From positions 1-6,685 of the forward strand of contig JASHSA010000119.1 of the NCBI GenBank assembly GCA_030037035.1: a stretch of DNA of 6,685 bases, read 5' to 3'. The translations under genes were made by a program, and so were the position numbers. Under the pieces are notes generated by a model that saw nothing but the letters and a program-made list of their open reading frames with translations, had not been told where the DNA came from and ran no database searches. The stretch comes from Thermoplasmata archaeon. GTDB lineage: Archaea; Thermoplasmatota; Thermoplasmata; Lutacidiplasmatales; UBA184. Positions 6,145 through 6,685 of this stretch are shown piece after piece (the stretch's first letter is position 1; the number at the start of each line of letters is the position of its first letter).

Positions 6145-6322
6145 CGAGGGTCGCCCTCGTCGCGAAGAGCCGCCTACCGCGTGTGGCGACTGCACCGTTT
6201 CTGGCGGACCTCGCCTCCGGTCTGCTGTGACGGAGGCGACCTTCGACGCGCGGCGAAGGTCAGCATGAGGAGTCGGTTCGGCCCCGCCGACGCGAGCCCG
6301 CTCGCGAGCCTCCGGCCGACTC
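6145..6322. other. Cluster of perfect inverted repeats, candidate structured RNA
   Basis: In a stretch without a credible gene there are five perfect stems. They are CGAGGG/CCCTCG with a 3-base loop (6145-6159); TCGCCTCCG/CGGAGGCGA, 9 bp with an 11-base loop (6211-6239); GACCTTCG/CGAAGGTC, 8 bp with an 8-base loop (6238-6261); a 7-bp stem GAGTCGG/CCGACTC (6270-6276 with 6316-6322); and, inside it, CGCGAG/CTCGCG with a 4-base loop (6291-6306). The consecutive arrangement suggests a folded RNA, but GC-rich DNA makes short stems common. No known RNA family was recognised, and the strand is undetermined. Confidence 0.35.
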
Positions 6323-6620
6323 GAGGGATTCGGCGAACCTTACGCAGTATCTCGGTGGAGCCCGGACGACCCTGTACTGGACCATCATGGGGCTGCTGCC
6401 TGAAGTTCGGAGGGCTCTCGAGGCGTCTGACGCTCGCGCGTGAGATGCGTCGAAAGATCCTCTGGGTCGACAGGGCGCCGCACCCCCGTCGCGCGGGCGT
6501 TCCGGTTGGGTCGGGGAGTGCGTTCCGTCGTAGTGACCGCGCCGCGCTTCGAGGAGCCGTGCGGTCGAAGGCGTCTCGGCTCCGAGGTCGTCCACCCGCT
6601 ACGAGGCGCTCGCCGACCGC
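6323..6620. other. Intergenic stretch without recognisable features
   Basis: Nearly 300 bases between the inverted-repeat cluster and the end of the rightmost VOC gene. The open frames here give Arg/Ser/Pro/Gly-rich translations without domain character. I see no clear promoter, tRNA, repeat or terminator. Confidence 0.5.
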
Positions 6621-6685
6621 TCACTTCTTCGGGAAGTGCGAGATCTCCCAGAGGTTCCCTTCCGGGTCCTCGAAGAACGCGAACC
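6621..6685 (-). CDS. VOC/glyoxalase-fold protein, C-terminal end (partial)
   Basis: Only the last 21 codons are in the window, ending at a TGA (6621-6623). They read FAFFEDPEGNLWEISHFPKK. The pattern F-x-DP-E/D-GN-x-WE-I is the characteristic last beta-strand region of VOC-fold proteins, and the Glu in WEI is the usual final metal ligand. Unlike the neighbouring two-domain VOC protein, it keeps the standard DPEGN motif. It is a separate gene, about 645 bases upstream of that one on the same strand. Substrate and full length cannot be judged. Confidence 0.8.
   Translation of the reverse strand, partial: FAFFEDPEGNLWEISHFPKK

Noticed and set aside
6260..6595. A 111-codon minus-strand open frame
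   Set aside because: Arg/Ser/Ala-rich with no motif, no promoter and no ribosome binding site; consistent with chance.

Overview
The window is GC-rich throughout. All credible genes lie on the minus strand, so the region reads right to left. The organism cannot be fixed from this piece alone. AT-rich TATA-like boxes sit 25 to 50 bases upstream of two starts, Shine-Dalgarno spacing is poor, and large secreted beta-rich proteins are present. Together these lean towards a high-GC uncultured archaeon, perhaps of Thermoplasmata type. A high-GC bacterium is not excluded.

Layout from right to left: (1) 6621-6685 holds the last 21 codons of a VOC/glyoxalase-fold protein that enters from outside the window. 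(2) 5976-6620 has no credible gene but contains a cluster of perfect inverted repeats (6145-6322) and a palindromic TATA-like site (6073-6082). (3) 5220-5975 encodes a two-domain VOC protein. (4) 4156-5121, after a 98-base gap, encodes a tandem-GNAT acetyltransferase-like protein, followed by a hairpin plus T4 (4080-4099). (5) 3409-4155 is a long gene-free stretch with one strong bulged hairpin (3891-3932) and, at its left end, the promoter of the next gene. (6) 628-3408 encodes a 926-residue exported protein. It has a cysteine-rich beta domain, three Ig-like domains and two blocks of pentapeptide repeats. A hairpin terminator follows immediately. (7) 1-351 is the N-terminal part of another exported protein, possibly related to G1 glutamic peptidases.

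Functionally there are two parts. The right half holds small cytosolic enzymes of the VOC and GNAT folds, which are common in detoxification or small-molecule modification; no substrate can be assigned. The left half holds surface or secreted proteins.

The most unusual object is the 926-residue protein. Its third Ig-like domain appears to be interrupted by a 14-repeat pentapeptide beta-helix and then completed. A second, 31-repeat helix follows and runs without a break to the stop codon, with a phenylalanine every 20 residues.
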